This document shows positions 46,195-55,355 of a stretch of DNA of 64,000 bases, one piece after another (position 1 is the first letter of the stretch; the number at the start of each line of letters is the position of its first letter). The position numbers and the translations under genes are program-made. Below the pieces are notes generated by a model. It had not been told where the DNA came from, ran no database searches, and saw nothing but the letters and a program-made list of their open reading frames with translations. The DNA is from an uncultured Flavobacteriales bacterium. GTDB lineage: Bacteria > Bacteroidota > Bacteroidia > Flavobacteriales_D > Parvicellaceae. Location: contig CALSMU010000004.1 in assembly GCA_943787535.1 (NCBI GenBank), positions 124,001 to 188,000 of the forward strand, in the 5' to 3' direction.

Positions 46195-47352
46195 ATGCCA
46201 AATTTCAATAATAGTTTATCGTCAAAATTACCAAAAATAGGAACGTCTATTTTTACGGTAATGTCTTCTTTAGCAAACGAAGAAGGAGCATTAAATATGT
46301 CTCAGGGCTTCCCAGATTTTCAGGTTGACCCAAAATTGATTGAGTTAGTTTCAAAAAATATGCAGCAAGGGAATAATCAATATGCCCCGATGCAAGGTGC
46401 TTTGAGATTACGTGAAGCTTTGAGCCATAAAATTGATAAAGCTTATGGAGTTAAATACAGTCCTGAATCAGAGATAACGATTACTGCAGGTGCTACGCAG
46501 GCTATTTTTACAGCAATCTCAGCTTTTGTAAAGGAAGATGATGAAGTAATTATTTTCACTCCTGCATATGACTGCTATCAACCTGCAATTGAGTTGAATG
46601 GTGGCCGGCCAATATTTGTTCAGCTTCATGCACCAACCTACAAAATTGATTGGCAAGCGGTTAAAAAGGTTATTTCTCGTAAGACCAAAATGATCATCAT
46701 TAATACACCACATAATCCAAGTGGAACAATGCTGTCCAAAGAAGATTTAATGGAGTTGGATAAAATAACTTCAGGATCGGAAATCATTATTTTAAGCGAT
46801 GAAGTATATGAGCATATTGTTTTCGATGGAAAAGAGCATGAAAGTATATGTAAATATCCAGGATTGACTGATCGATCAATAGCAACTTATTCTTTTGGAA
46901 AAACATTTCATGTTACGGGATGGAAAATGGGTTATTGTATAGGTCCTGAAAATCTCATGCATGAGTTTCGAAAGGTCCATCAATTCAATGTTTTTTCTTG
47001 CAATCACCCTGTTCAAATTGCTCTTGCTGAATATTTGGAAGATGAAAATAATTATATCAACCTAGGCTCATTTTATCAAAAGAAAAGAGATTTATTTTTA
47101 GATGCTGTATCTACTTCACGATTTGAACCAATTACTTGCGATGGAACATATTTTCAATTACTGAAATATGATCAAATAACAGACGAAAAGGATGTAGATT
47201 TTGCGATTCGTTTAACCAAAGAGTTTGGTGTAGCATCCATCCCGGTTTCTGTTTTTTACCATGTTCTTTTGGATGAAAAAGTACTCCGTTTTTGTTTTGC
47301 AAAAGGAGAAGATACGTTAAAACAAGCTGGAGAGATTTTAGCAAAGGTTTAG
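46195..47352 (+). CDS. Methionine aminotransferase, PLP-dependent class I (YbdL-like)
   Basis: About 385 residues from ATG 46195. Fold-type I aminotransferase with PLP lysine K236 in SFGKTFHVTGWKMGY, NTPHNPSGTML for the Asn, LSDEVYEHIVFDG for the Asp and Tyr, and C-terminal LRFCFAKGEDTL for the substrate-carboxylate Arg. MSQGFPDFQVDP at the start and the kynurenine-aminotransferase-like pattern point to the YbdL group, active on methionine and aromatic amino acids. The earlier TTG at 46174 would start upstream of the promoter box and is unlikely. Confidence 0.9.
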   Translation: MPNFNNSLSSKLPKIGTSIFTVMSSLANEEGALNMSQGFPDFQVDPKLIELVSKNMQQGNNQYAPMQGALRLREALSHKIDKAYGVKYSPESEITITAGATQAIFTAISAFVKEDDEVIIFTPAYDCYQPAIELNGGRPIFVQLHAPTYKIDWQAVKKVISRKTKMIIINTPHNPSGTMLSKEDLMELDKITSGSEIIILSDEVYEHIVFDGKEHESICKYPGLTDRSIATYSFGKTFHVTGWKMGYCIGPENLMHEFRKVHQFNVFSCNHPVQIALAEYLEDENNYINLGSFYQKKRDLFLDAVSTSRFEPITCDGTYFQLLKYDQITDEKDVDFAIRLTKEFGVASIPVSVFYHVLLDEKVLRFCFAKGEDTLKQAGEILAKV

Positions 47353-47443
47353 GTTCTACACAATTTATACTTAATATTTTTCTGAAAAGTGGGGTAACAA
47401 TCGGGGCAATTTGTCGTTATTTAGTTACCTAATCTTTATTTTA

Positions 47444-48385
47444 ATGCATAAACAAATTTTCGTAGCTACTTTTATCCTATGTTCACTGCTGTCTTTTGGA
47501 CAACACGCTCAAATTATTGATGTCTATACCAAGCGTGATACTACAAATCATCAATTTGTTAAATCTGATGATTTATTTATTGAAAGATGGGACACATTAG
47601 CGCAACCGAATTTTTGGAAGCAGGTAATGGTTACACCTCCAGATTCTTGTATTATAAATATTGCTGCTACTCGAACCATTTTAGGAAAAGAGTCTTTTGT
47701 TGCATGGAAAGCACAAACAGAAACACAAAAAGGACTTTATAAGGACAGTGTCCGAAAACAGTATGGATTGGCTAGTGATGTGAAAATTTATGTGACTTCA
47801 GGAAAAAGTCATTTTTACCAAATTGAAACAGTAATGCCCAGTATTAGTAAAGCTGTAGACGCTTTTGGAAAATATAGAACTGATCCATGGTTTGCACAAG
47901 CAATACTATTAATAGAGAGCCCTGGGAAAATTCAGTATTCAAGTGTAGGTGCTTATGGTCCGTTTCAATTAATGAAATCTGTAGCACGCTCACATGGCTT
48001 GAAAGTCAATAAATACGTTGATGAACGAAAAGATTTTGATAAATCTGCAATGGGGGCAGCTCATCTTTTACGAACTACTTGTATTCCTGAAGCCAAGCGA
48101 ATATTGGATAAGCACAACTTAACTTATAACGAATCAGATTTATGGTTTCGCTTATTTGTGCTGCATATTTATCACGCTGGAGCCGGAAATGTTGGGGGGT
48201 TAATAGATAGTCTGCAACCAGAAAAAGGAGGACAGGAACTAATAACATTACTGTGGCAAAGTGAATGGGGAGGATTTAAAAATGCTTCTCAAAATTATTC
48301 TCAGGTTGCACTTGCTTCGCTCCTGCAATTACAAGAATTGATTTACGAAAAATGCGATTATATTTTTGAATGTAAAGCGTTTTAA
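47444..48385 (+). CDS. Lytic transglycosylase (SLT domain), exported
   Basis: About 313 residues from ATG 47444, chosen because it starts a clean signal peptide (MHKQIFVATFILCSLLSFGQ); the in-frame TTG at 47411 adds 11 odd residues. The C-terminal ~170 residues are an SLT-like domain: catalytic Glu in AILLIESPGK, SSVGAYGPFQLMKS in place of the usual GAxGLMQ, and FVLHIYHAGAGNVGG. It would cleave peptidoglycan between MurNAc and GlcNAc in the periplasm. The N-terminal ~130 residues are unfamiliar. The membrane protein gene at 48416 follows 30 bases later. Confidence 0.85.
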   Translation: MHKQIFVATFILCSLLSFGQHAQIIDVYTKRDTTNHQFVKSDDLFIERWDTLAQPNFWKQVMVTPPDSCIINIAATRTILGKESFVAWKAQTETQKGLYKDSVRKQYGLASDVKIYVTSGKSHFYQIETVMPSISKAVDAFGKYRTDPWFAQAILLIESPGKIQYSSVGAYGPFQLMKSVARSHGLKVNKYVDERKDFDKSAMGAAHLLRTTCIPEAKRILDKHNLTYNESDLWFRLFVLHIYHAGAGNVGGLIDSLQPEKGGQELITLLWQSEWGGFKNASQNYSQVALASLLQLQELIYEKCDYIFECKAF

Positions 48386-48415
48386 GAACCCACCTTAAAT
48401 GCCTAATTTCGCTGT

Positions 48416-49075
48416 ATGACAAAACTCGTCAATCGGATTGCATTATTTGTATTTATCGGAGTTGCAGTAACGGCCTGGATTACTTACCATGAGGAAATGG
48501 ATATTGTAGTGCCTTATTTGAAACAGGTCTTTTTAGCGATTGCTATTTTTATGTTCATTTTATTATTTTTAAAAGCGAATTACAGATGGCAGGCCTCTTA
48601 TCTGGTCAAAAAAGCTCCAAATTCCTTTATAATTAGTGGACAGGGAATTAAAAAAGCGATTGTTTATGAAGGTATAAATATTGGTTTTTATGCCTATTTA
48701 TCTATCATGCTTTTGTTATATGTAAATGAAGGGTTTATTATCGGAATACTTATTGGTCTTTACTTTTTAGAGGGCTTTATTAACCTTGTTCAAAATATGT
48801 TTAGCTCTGGCTATAGAACACTTATTCAAGAAAATGCGATTACTATTGTTTCTAATTACATCACCATAATTCCAATGAAAGAAATCGTCAAGATTGAGAG
48901 TAGTCATAGGGATATTCGATTCTTAGATAAGAATAACAAAACCTATTTATTGGACATTGACTCTATTAAGGCGGAACAGCATGAAACGTTTATTGGTCAG
49001 GTAAAATCAATAGCGAAAAGCAAAGGTATTTATTGCGATGTTGCTTTTACCCGAGATGACATACACCATGGTTAA
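48416..49075 (+). CDS. Membrane protein of unknown function
   Basis: 219 residues. Four predicted membrane helices (about residues 7-23, 36-53, 88-103 and 105-122) are followed by a soluble C-terminal domain of about 90 residues with a strand pattern like small bacterial PH domains (LIQENAITIVSNYITIIPMK, EIVKIESSHRDIRFL, quoted in part). I do not recognise the family. A TAATTTCG sequence, close to the promoter consensus, ends a few bases before the ATG. Confidence 0.65.
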   Translation: MTKLVNRIALFVFIGVAVTAWITYHEEMDIVVPYLKQVFLAIAIFMFILLFLKANYRWQASYLVKKAPNSFIISGQGIKKAIVYEGINIGFYAYLSIMLLLYVNEGFIIGILIGLYFLEGFINLVQNMFSSGYRTLIQENAITIVSNYITIIPMKEIVKIESSHRDIRFLDKNNKTYLLDIDSIKAEQHETFIGQVKSIAKSKGIYCDVAFTRDDIHHG

Positions 49076-49138
49076 GCCATCCAAAGCTTTAGTTTCAAAG
49101 AATTTTTTTGGATTTCACCCAGTTTTTGGGTTATAAAC

Positions 49139-49558
49139 TTACTTTGCGAATAAACTCTCTAGATTATTAAAAGCTTTAAATTCCAAGGCATTTCCAAAAG
49201 GGTCCAAGAAGAACAATGTTGCTTGTTCTCCCGGTTCTCCTTTAAATCTGGTATACGGTTCAATCAAGAATTTAGTGCCTATGCTTTTTAGTTTTTCTGC
49301 GAGCAGATTCCAATCATCGATTGAAAGAACTACACCGAAATGTGGGATAGGAACTTGTTGCCCATCTACTGGGTTATGCACGTTATTATTTTGCATGGTT
49401 TTATCTTCATGGGTAACCAATTGATGTCCATAAAAATTCCAGTCAATCCACTTTTCAGATGACCTACCTTCTTCGAAACCTAATACATTGCCGTAAAAAT
49501 CTCTTGCTTTTCCTATGTTGGAAACAGGTATAGCAAGGTGAAAAGGTCTTAAACTCAT
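49139..49558 (-). CDS. VOC-family (glyoxalase-like) protein
   Basis: 139 residues with two beta-alpha-beta-beta-beta modules: [44 protein letters not shown] and [16 protein letters not shown] (in part). Metal-ligand-like His and Glu are at the usual places. VOC proteins include glyoxalases, dioxygenases and resistance proteins; this subgroup is not assigned. A 31-codon frame with a signal-peptide-like sequence and a good promoter box lies three bases upstream on the same strand. Confidence 0.88.
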   Translation of the reverse strand: MSLRPFHLAIPVSNIGKARDFYGNVLGFEEGRSSEKWIDWNFYGHQLVTHEDKTMQNNNVHNPVDGQQVPIPHFGVVLSIDDWNLLAEKLKSIGTKFLIEPYTRFKGEPGEQATLFFLDPFGNALEFKAFNNLESLFAK

Positions 49559-49561
49559 GTT

Positions 49562-49657
49562 TTATTGAACTATTGAATTAAAAATTATTTGGAATTTTTT
49601 CTGCGTATAATATTGCGCTGAAAATAATATAGTAAAGAATACGGTTAGAGTTTTCAT
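49562..49657 (-). CDS. Possible 31-residue small protein or signal-peptide remnant
   Basis: ATG at 49657 starts a 31-residue frame beginning MKTLTVFFTILFSAQ, which looks like a Bacteroidota signal peptide with a cleavage site before Gln, and then runs only 17 more residues. A promoter box TAAATTTG lies 26 bases before it, and its stop is three bases before the VOC gene. It could be a leader peptide, a tiny exported protein, or what is left of a deleted secreted-protein gene. Confidence 0.3.
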   Translation of the reverse strand: MKTLTVFFTILFSAQYYTQKKFQIIFNSIVQ

Positions 49658-49683
49658 TAGAATTTTAGGTTAAAATACGAGCG

Positions 49684-49691
49684 CAAATTTA
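49684..49691 (-). promoter_or_regulatory. Promoter -7 box TAAATTTG (minus strand)
   Basis: Reads TAAATTTGCGC on the minus strand, the form seen before other genes here. It would drive the small frame at 49657 and the VOC gene. Confidence 0.45.
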
Positions 49692-49831
49692 GCGAATAAT
49701 AAATGGTTATTATATGTATAATGGAAGACATTAGTTTTGTTTACTGCCTGTTGTCACAAGCAACTGTGTAAAACCAATTTTATTCAATTGTTAATGAGCG
49801 ATTGGTTTACTTATTTTCGAATTTATAAACC

Positions 49832-51121
49832 ATGGTTAATTACAAAATGAAAAATATTTTATTTCTGCTAAGCTTATTTATTTTAATAGGTTGTTCTGAA
49901 TCAGAATCAGAAACGGAAACGGAAAAGCCAAAGGCGGAAGTAGTTGAAATCACTCCAGAAGTAATTAGGGATAATGTTTTTATGTATGGCTTAGATGTAG
50001 AAGAATTTTTCCTTGATAGTGGAGTTGTTCAACCAAATCAAGGATTAACACATATACTTCCAAATTATGGAATAAGCCAAACAACAATATTTAAAATAGC
50101 CGATGAATTTGATTCAATTTTTGATGTACGTAAAATAAAACCTAACCATCCTTACTATGTTTTTTGTTCCAAGGATTCAAACAAAAGAACGAAACGCTTT
50201 ATTTATGAAAAAAATGCAATAGAATATGTTGTTTTTGATTTTGAAGATACCTTAAATGTATTTGTTGGGAAAAAAGATGTAGAAATAATAGCCGAATCAG
50301 CTGGAGGGGTTATTACATCAAGTTTATGGAATGCATTTATCGATAATGATTTGAGTCCGGCATTAGTGATGGAGTTTTCCAAATTGTTTGCATGGTCTAT
50401 CGATTTCTTTGGGATTCAAAAAGGCGATTATTTCAAAGTAATGTATGAAACGAAATATGTTGAAGGAGAAAATATTGGCGTTGGAAATGTAAATGCAGTT
50501 CTGTTTAATCACATGGGTAATAATCACTATGTGTTTTACTATGAAGCGGACACAGCTGGCTTAGGTTATTATACTGAAAAAGGTGAAAGTATGAAGCGAG
50601 CCCTGTTATCTGCCCCACTAGAGTATAGTCGTATATCTTCTAAATTTTCTCATAAGCGCTTTCATCCGGTTCATAAATACTATCGCCCGCATCATGGGGT
50701 AGATTATGCAGCGCCAACAGGAACCGAAGTGGTGGCAACAGGAACGGGTAAAGTTATTTATGCAGGATGGGCTGGCGACGCTGGTCGGTTGGTCAAAATT
50801 AAACATACAACCGGAGACATGGTAACAAAGTACATGCATTTAAGTAAGTTTGGTCCTGGAATAAAAAAAGGTGCTTCTGTTATGCAAGGACAGAAAATTG
50901 GAGAAGTTGGAAGTACAGGTGCTTCAACTGGCCCACATTTAGATTATAGAATTTTTATTCATGGAAAAGCTGTTGATCCCTTAAAAATAGACATTCCTTC
51001 TTCTGATCCATTGGAAGATAGTGCTTTGGTAGAGTATTTGGAGTATATTGCTCCTATACGACTCGAATTAGATGGAATTGAAGCTAAAAAAACACAAGAA
51101 CAGCAAGTGGATGACGAGTAA
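49832..51121 (+). CDS. M23-family peptidase, lipoprotein
   Basis: 429 residues. The signal ends in LFILIGC, a lipobox; an alternative ATG at 49847 gives a shorter signal. A LysM/OPA-like region (FLDSGVVQPNQGLTHILPNYG, in part) precedes an M23 LytM domain: HHGVDYAAPTG supplies His and Asp, YMHLSKFG a His, and GPHLDYRIF the last zinc-site motif, where the usual HxH is HxD. It would be a cell-wall endopeptidase, or an inactive activator if the change removes zinc binding. The protease gene at 51111 overlaps its last 11 bases. Confidence 0.88.
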   Translation: MVNYKMKNILFLLSLFILIGCSESESETETEKPKAEVVEITPEVIRDNVFMYGLDVEEFFLDSGVVQPNQGLTHILPNYGISQTTIFKIADEFDSIFDVRKIKPNHPYYVFCSKDSNKRTKRFIYEKNAIEYVVFDFEDTLNVFVGKKDVEIIAESAGGVITSSLWNAFIDNDLSPALVMEFSKLFAWSIDFFGIQKGDYFKVMYETKYVEGENIGVGNVNAVLFNHMGNNHYVFYYEADTAGLGYYTEKGESMKRALLSAPLEYSRISSKFSHKRFHPVHKYYRPHHGVDYAAPTGTEVVATGTGKVIYAGWAGDAGRLVKIKHTTGDMVTKYMHLSKFGPGIKKGASVMQGQKIGEVGSTGASTGPHLDYRIFIHGKAVDPLKIDIPSSDPLEDSALVEYLEYIAPIRLELDGIEAKKTQEQQVDDE

Positions 51122-52490
51122 TGCTCTTATGGTGCTTGTTCTGTTATTTCATGTTGTTTCGTTTGGACAAGCTGACTATGAAAATCTCAAAGATTATATC
51201 CCTTTTGAGAACACCTCTTTAGAAACGCATCCGTTTATTACTATAAAGGTGCACGTGCACGTTATTCAGCAATCCGAAAATAATCCCCAGAACATAACAA
51301 AGGATAACAAAGAATACATTGAGAAGCAGTTTGACTGGATAAATAGAATGTATTCGACATTTTCAAATCCAACGTTGTTGCCAGAATCTGGAGAGGTGCC
51401 ATTTGTTCCTGATTCAAGAATAAGATTCCGGTTAGATACGATTCAATTTCATGTTGACCCTGTTGACTGGGATAGGATAAGAACCGTTTTACATATGAGT
51501 GGAGGAGCACCCTGGGAAATAGATACAATTGATTTGACACGAAATGAAATAGGAATTAAGGGTAATCTATTAAATCGATTTACTCCGAACCTGGATAGTA
51601 TAACAATAATAAAATCTTCCGGTAATAATGGCGTATATTCCTTAATGTCTAAAAGGCAAAAAGGTGGTGTAACATTTTTAAAAATTAAAGAGGACCTCAT
51701 TTCTCAGGTGGGAGATGGAAGTCTTACTTTCTTCAAAAAACATGATGTAAATTGCTCTCAGGATATTTGGAGAAAATATACCAATTCGGATAAAAACGCG
51801 CTACATGTATTTTATACCGGTAGTTCTAGAGTTAAAACCTCATTTGGCTGTGGGCCATCTCCTTTTTTTTTAAATGTGTCTAATATTGATCAAAAACAAG
51901 GTTATGCAGTTGCATTATTGTCAGGTCATGAATTGGGTCATTGTTTGGGGTTAAGACATACGAATTATCCGCAGTTTTCAGATTTGCCTAAGAAGGATCA
52001 GTTTGGTTGGATAGACTGTAATAGTAGTAATACAAGTAATAACATAATGGGGTATAACAAATGCAGGAGGTATCTTTCGCCATTGCAAGTAGCGCATATA
52101 CATAAACGCTATACAACGGATACAGTTTTAATTAAAACTACTATAGCCAATGAATATGATACAGCTTATACTATTGAGGTTTGGGACGATGCCGATTGGA
52201 ACAAAGCTATGATGGTAAAAGGTGATATTGTGGTAAGAAAAAGAACAGCCTTAACTATAAACAGCAATGTTAGTATGGCTTCTGGAGCAACTATTTATAT
52301 TGAGAAAAAAGCAAAGTTAATTATTGACGGAGCGACAGTCACCAATCATTTCGGAGATAATTGGGGAGGGGTGGTTATCTGTAAATCGTATGAAAGAAAG
52401 ATGAAGTCTCCTAAAAAGAAGGAGAAACAAGGTAAGTTGATTGTAAAAAATGGGGGTAAGTTATCGATGTATTCCCTTAATGGAGATTAG
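51111..52490 (+). CDS. Secreted metzincin-like metalloprotease (M43-like)
   Basis: About 459 residues from ATG 51111, chosen because it begins a good signal peptide (MTSNALMVLVLLFHVVSFGQ). The zinc motif HELGHCLGLRH fits HExxHxxGxxH of metzincins, followed by a Met-turn-like NIMGYN. The N-terminal part (KVHVHVIQQSENN, then INRMYS) resembles pappalysin-type M43 proteases of Bacteroidota. The C-terminus turns into a short beta-helix-like run (GATIYIEKKAKLIIDGA, KLIVKNGGKLSMYS) and stops with no T9SS sorting domain, unlike many relatives, so it may be truncated. It overlaps the M23 peptidase gene by 11 bases. Confidence 0.75.
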   Translation: MTSNALMVLVLLFHVVSFGQADYENLKDYIPFENTSLETHPFITIKVHVHVIQQSENNPQNITKDNKEYIEKQFDWINRMYSTFSNPTLLPESGEVPFVPDSRIRFRLDTIQFHVDPVDWDRIRTVLHMSGGAPWEIDTIDLTRNEIGIKGNLLNRFTPNLDSITIIKSSGNNGVYSLMSKRQKGGVTFLKIKEDLISQVGDGSLTFFKKHDVNCSQDIWRKYTNSDKNALHVFYTGSSRVKTSFGCGPSPFFLNVSNIDQKQGYAVALLSGHELGHCLGLRHTNYPQFSDLPKKDQFGWIDCNSSNTSNNIMGYNKCRRYLSPLQVAHIHKRYTTDTVLIKTTIANEYDTAYTIEVWDDADWNKAMMVKGDIVVRKRTALTINSNVSMASGATIYIEKKAKLIIDGATVTNHFGDNWGGVVICKSYERKMKSPKKKEKQGKLIVKNGGKLSMYSLNGD

Positions 52491-52498
52491 TTTATAAA

Positions 52499-55192
52499 TT
52501 AACCTTCAATTTCAATTTCCACTTTCTTTTTCTCTTCTTCCTCAACCCCTAGTTTCTTTAAGAACTTGTTTAATCCTTTGTTTTTCTCCTTTTTCTTCTT
52601 CTCTTCTTTTTTGTCGGGTCCCTTCTCAGTTGATATATCTGGTTCGTTATCAAACTCATCCCATTCGACCTCGAAAGTTGTTTTTGTTTCTTCTTCAACC
52701 GGAGTTTGTATTGTGCTGTCTTTTTTAAAGAGTCCAAACTCTTGCTTTAAGATGGATTTTAATTCTTTTTTCTCTTCTTGAATAGCTTCTTTTCGAGCTA
52801 TTTTCTTTTCTTCCTTGTCGAGCTTGAATTTAAGATCAGATAGGTTTCCAAACATATGAAGAAATAATTTTACCCCTAATCCATCGTCTTTAATAGGTCC
52901 AAATTCATCTTGATTTTTCTTCTTTACAAGAACGTCATTTAACCTGAAGTTAAGGTGGTAATCTACATTGTCATCAAAGCCGTGAATTCCAGAAATGTTG
53001 AGATCCATAACATTGGTAGACAAAGTCATCTGTGGTATGTGAATTTTACCTTTGTCAATAATGACTTTGTTGTCAAGGTTTGCAAACTTGATATGTTTTA
53101 TCTTTTTCTTTAATAGTTTGGTGTCTATAACTGTTTTTACAATTTTATTCGATTCAAAATAGGTAGCAATATCAAGTAATGCAGCCTGGTCTATTAATTC
53201 ACCTTTTTTAATAGAAAAATTCGCTTCAGCGTATAAACGATTCATGTCTATGTTCATATTTCCGTCAATAACAGTGGCTAAACCAAGTTGAACCGTGGTT
53301 TTTCCGTTAATATTTTCATGGGTCAAAAATTGTTGTCCAAAGTCATCAAATTCGCTAAAGAAATTATTAATGTCTATATTATTTGCCGTGCCATCAAGCG
53401 TCCAAAAAAATGAATTCATATTCGTTTGTTCCATCTCTGAACTCACAATATAACTTCCTTTGTTAGCTTTGAAGCTTATGTTTTTTGCTATAAGTTTCTT
53501 ATTTTGATAATTAACAATTCCCTTTAGGTTAGATGCTGTAAATTTCCCATAACTCAATTTTCCAATGTGAGATTTGAGATTGAAGTTTATGTTATCAGGA
53601 AAATTTAAAGGAATTGCTTCTTCCGAAGTCGCTTTTGTGGGGCTTCCCATTATTTCATTTAAACTGACAGATTTTGATCGAAAATCAGTTTCGATTACTA
53701 ATTGTTCTTTTTCGAGTAGTAAAAACGGAATAATGTTTTTTATTATCCCGTCAGCTTTAAATTGAGAACTTAATATGGAGCCTGTTAAATCGCTGAAAGC
53801 TGCATCATTCTTTTTTAAGGAAAGACTTCCATTTAAATCAGCATAGGCCAGGTGGCTGCTTGTTGTTTTGAGAGAAACATTTTGGAATTTAATAAACCCA
53901 TTGGAAGTTTTTATCTTAGGTTTTGCCCCATTAGCAGTATTAAATATGCCGGCAAATTCAACTTCGAATGAAGCATTTCCATCAAGGGTTTCAATCTTTT
54001 CAGAATTTATAAATTGCTTCATCTTTTTCATTGAAAGATTTCCGTTTAAGTCCGCTTTAATTGACGGGGTTTTAAAATTTGAAATCAGAAGATTGCCTTG
54101 TATCTTTCCGTTTTCAAGAACACCACGGATGTTCTTAAATTCAATTACTTCGTGGTTTTTTTTATTTCGACTTTCGAAATGTCCCGCTAGCGATAAATGT
54201 TTTAGATGTGCCCCCGTTTCTTTTTCGATTAGATCGCCGTTGTTTAGTGTAAAGTCAGCAATTACGAGAGGAGAAGAATTTTTGGCAATAATCCCCTTTA
54301 TTCTCGTTTCAAAAACAACCATTCCTGCAGCTTTGTATTCAGAAAGTGCATCAAAATACTCTTTTGGAAAAATAGAAAATGCTCTTTGGAGGTCAATATT
54401 TCTTCCTTTAATATTTAAATCGATAAATGATGAATCGTTGTTGTTGGTGTACTTTCCATTCATGTCAAAGAACAAATCTTCAATAGATAGCTCTGCTTTT
54501 TTCAGTTGATACAAGCTACTATCCTTATGAATATTCAAAACAATATTTGCAGCCGCATTTTTGTTTTCTACGTATTTGATCGAGTTGCTTTTTAAATGGT
54601 TGATATAAAAATTGGATGTTGCGGAAAGTTCATAGTTACTTTGCGAGAAGTTTCCAGCGAAGGTTATGTTTTCGCTGTTGATACTATAATATTGCTGAGT
54701 GTTTTTATTAGAATAACTGAATCGAATAGTATTAAATCCTACTTCTTCTAAAGCAAATGAGAATTTATTGTTCTTTTCATCTAAAGTATCCTCTTTCATT
54801 ATTAAGTAATTTTCAGTACCTAAAGAATCAATGCGTAATTTAATAACCGAATTTTCAGCTTTAATTTCGTTCACGGTGTAGTCTCCATCTACCATGTTCC
54901 AGAAATTAAAGTTCATATAAACGTGCTCGGCGTAAATTAACGTATCACTATTGGCTGTGTCAGATATGAACAATTTGTTGAACTGCAAAGAAGCAGAAGG
55001 GAACTGTGAAAAGAGTGTCAGCTCGAGTTCATCTACTGCTACAGGAACTGCTAAGGTTTTATTGAGCTCTTCTACTGCGTATTGCTTTATTTCATCCTCG
55101 TAGAGATTTATAATGAGGGCTGCTAGACCAAACATTAAAGCAATGAATATTCCTATTCCAGCTACTAATCTTTTTGCCCATTTATACCACAT
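52499..55192 (-). CDS. AsmA-family protein
   Basis: 897 residues. An N-terminal membrane helix (about 12-32) is followed by a long, repetitive beta-strand body with AsmA-type phrases (PVAVDELELTLFSQFPSASL near the start; EVEFAGIFNTANG and FSIKKGELIDQAALLDIATYF further on), and a C-terminal Lys/Glu-rich tail with coiled-coil character (from about residue 800). AsmA-like proteins of the VPS13/BLTP-type bridge class are thought to help move phospholipids to the outer membrane. The phylum has several paralogues; the one here stands alone. Confidence 0.85.
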   Translation of the reverse strand: MWYKWAKRLVAGIGIFIALMFGLAALIINLYEDEIKQYAVEELNKTLAVPVAVDELELTLFSQFPSASLQFNKLFISDTANSDTLIYAEHVYMNFNFWNMVDGDYTVNEIKAENSVIKLRIDSLGTENYLIMKEDTLDEKNNKFSFALEEVGFNTIRFSYSNKNTQQYYSINSENITFAGNFSQSNYELSATSNFYINHLKSNSIKYVENKNAAANIVLNIHKDSSLYQLKKAELSIEDLFFDMNGKYTNNNDSSFIDLNIKGRNIDLQRAFSIFPKEYFDALSEYKAAGMVVFETRIKGIIAKNSSPLVIADFTLNNGDLIEKETGAHLKHLSLAGHFESRNKKNHEVIEFKNIRGVLENGKIQGNLLISNFKTPSIKADLNGNLSMKKMKQFINSEKIETLDGNASFEVEFAGIFNTANGAKPKIKTSNGFIKFQNVSLKTTSSHLAYADLNGSLSLKKNDAAFSDLTGSILSSQFKADGIIKNIIPFLLLEKEQLVIETDFRSKSVSLNEIMGSPTKATSEEAIPLNFPDNINFNLKSHIGKLSYGKFTASNLKGIVNYQNKKLIAKNISFKANKGSYIVSSEMEQTNMNSFFWTLDGTANNIDINNFFSEFDDFGQQFLTHENINGKTTVQLGLATVIDGNMNIDMNRLYAEANFSIKKGELIDQAALLDIATYFESNKIVKTVIDTKLLKKKIKHIKFANLDNKVIIDKGKIHIPQMTLSTNVMDLNISGIHGFDDNVDYHLNFRLNDVLVKKKNQDEFGPIKDDGLGVKLFLHMFGNLSDLKFKLDKEEKKIARKEAIQEEKKELKSILKQEFGLFKKDSTIQTPVEEETKTTFEVEWDEFDNEPDISTEKGPDKKEEKKKKEKNKGLNKFLKKLGVEEEEKKKVEIEIEG

Positions 55193-55355
55193 TTTTATCT
55201 ATTTAGCAGAAGCTTTCAGTTAAACCGTAATGAACGATAAAATTACTTGGATAAAATGGCTTATTTCTATAGGGTAGGTATACTTATTAACGAGTAAGTA
55301 TTAATTGAACGACAGTATTTTAGATATATTATCTGATTTGAACAATTAATACATT

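Noticed and set aside
53868-54509. 213-codon frame opposite the AsmA-like gene
   Set aside because: Shadow of a long real gene; no motif or signal.
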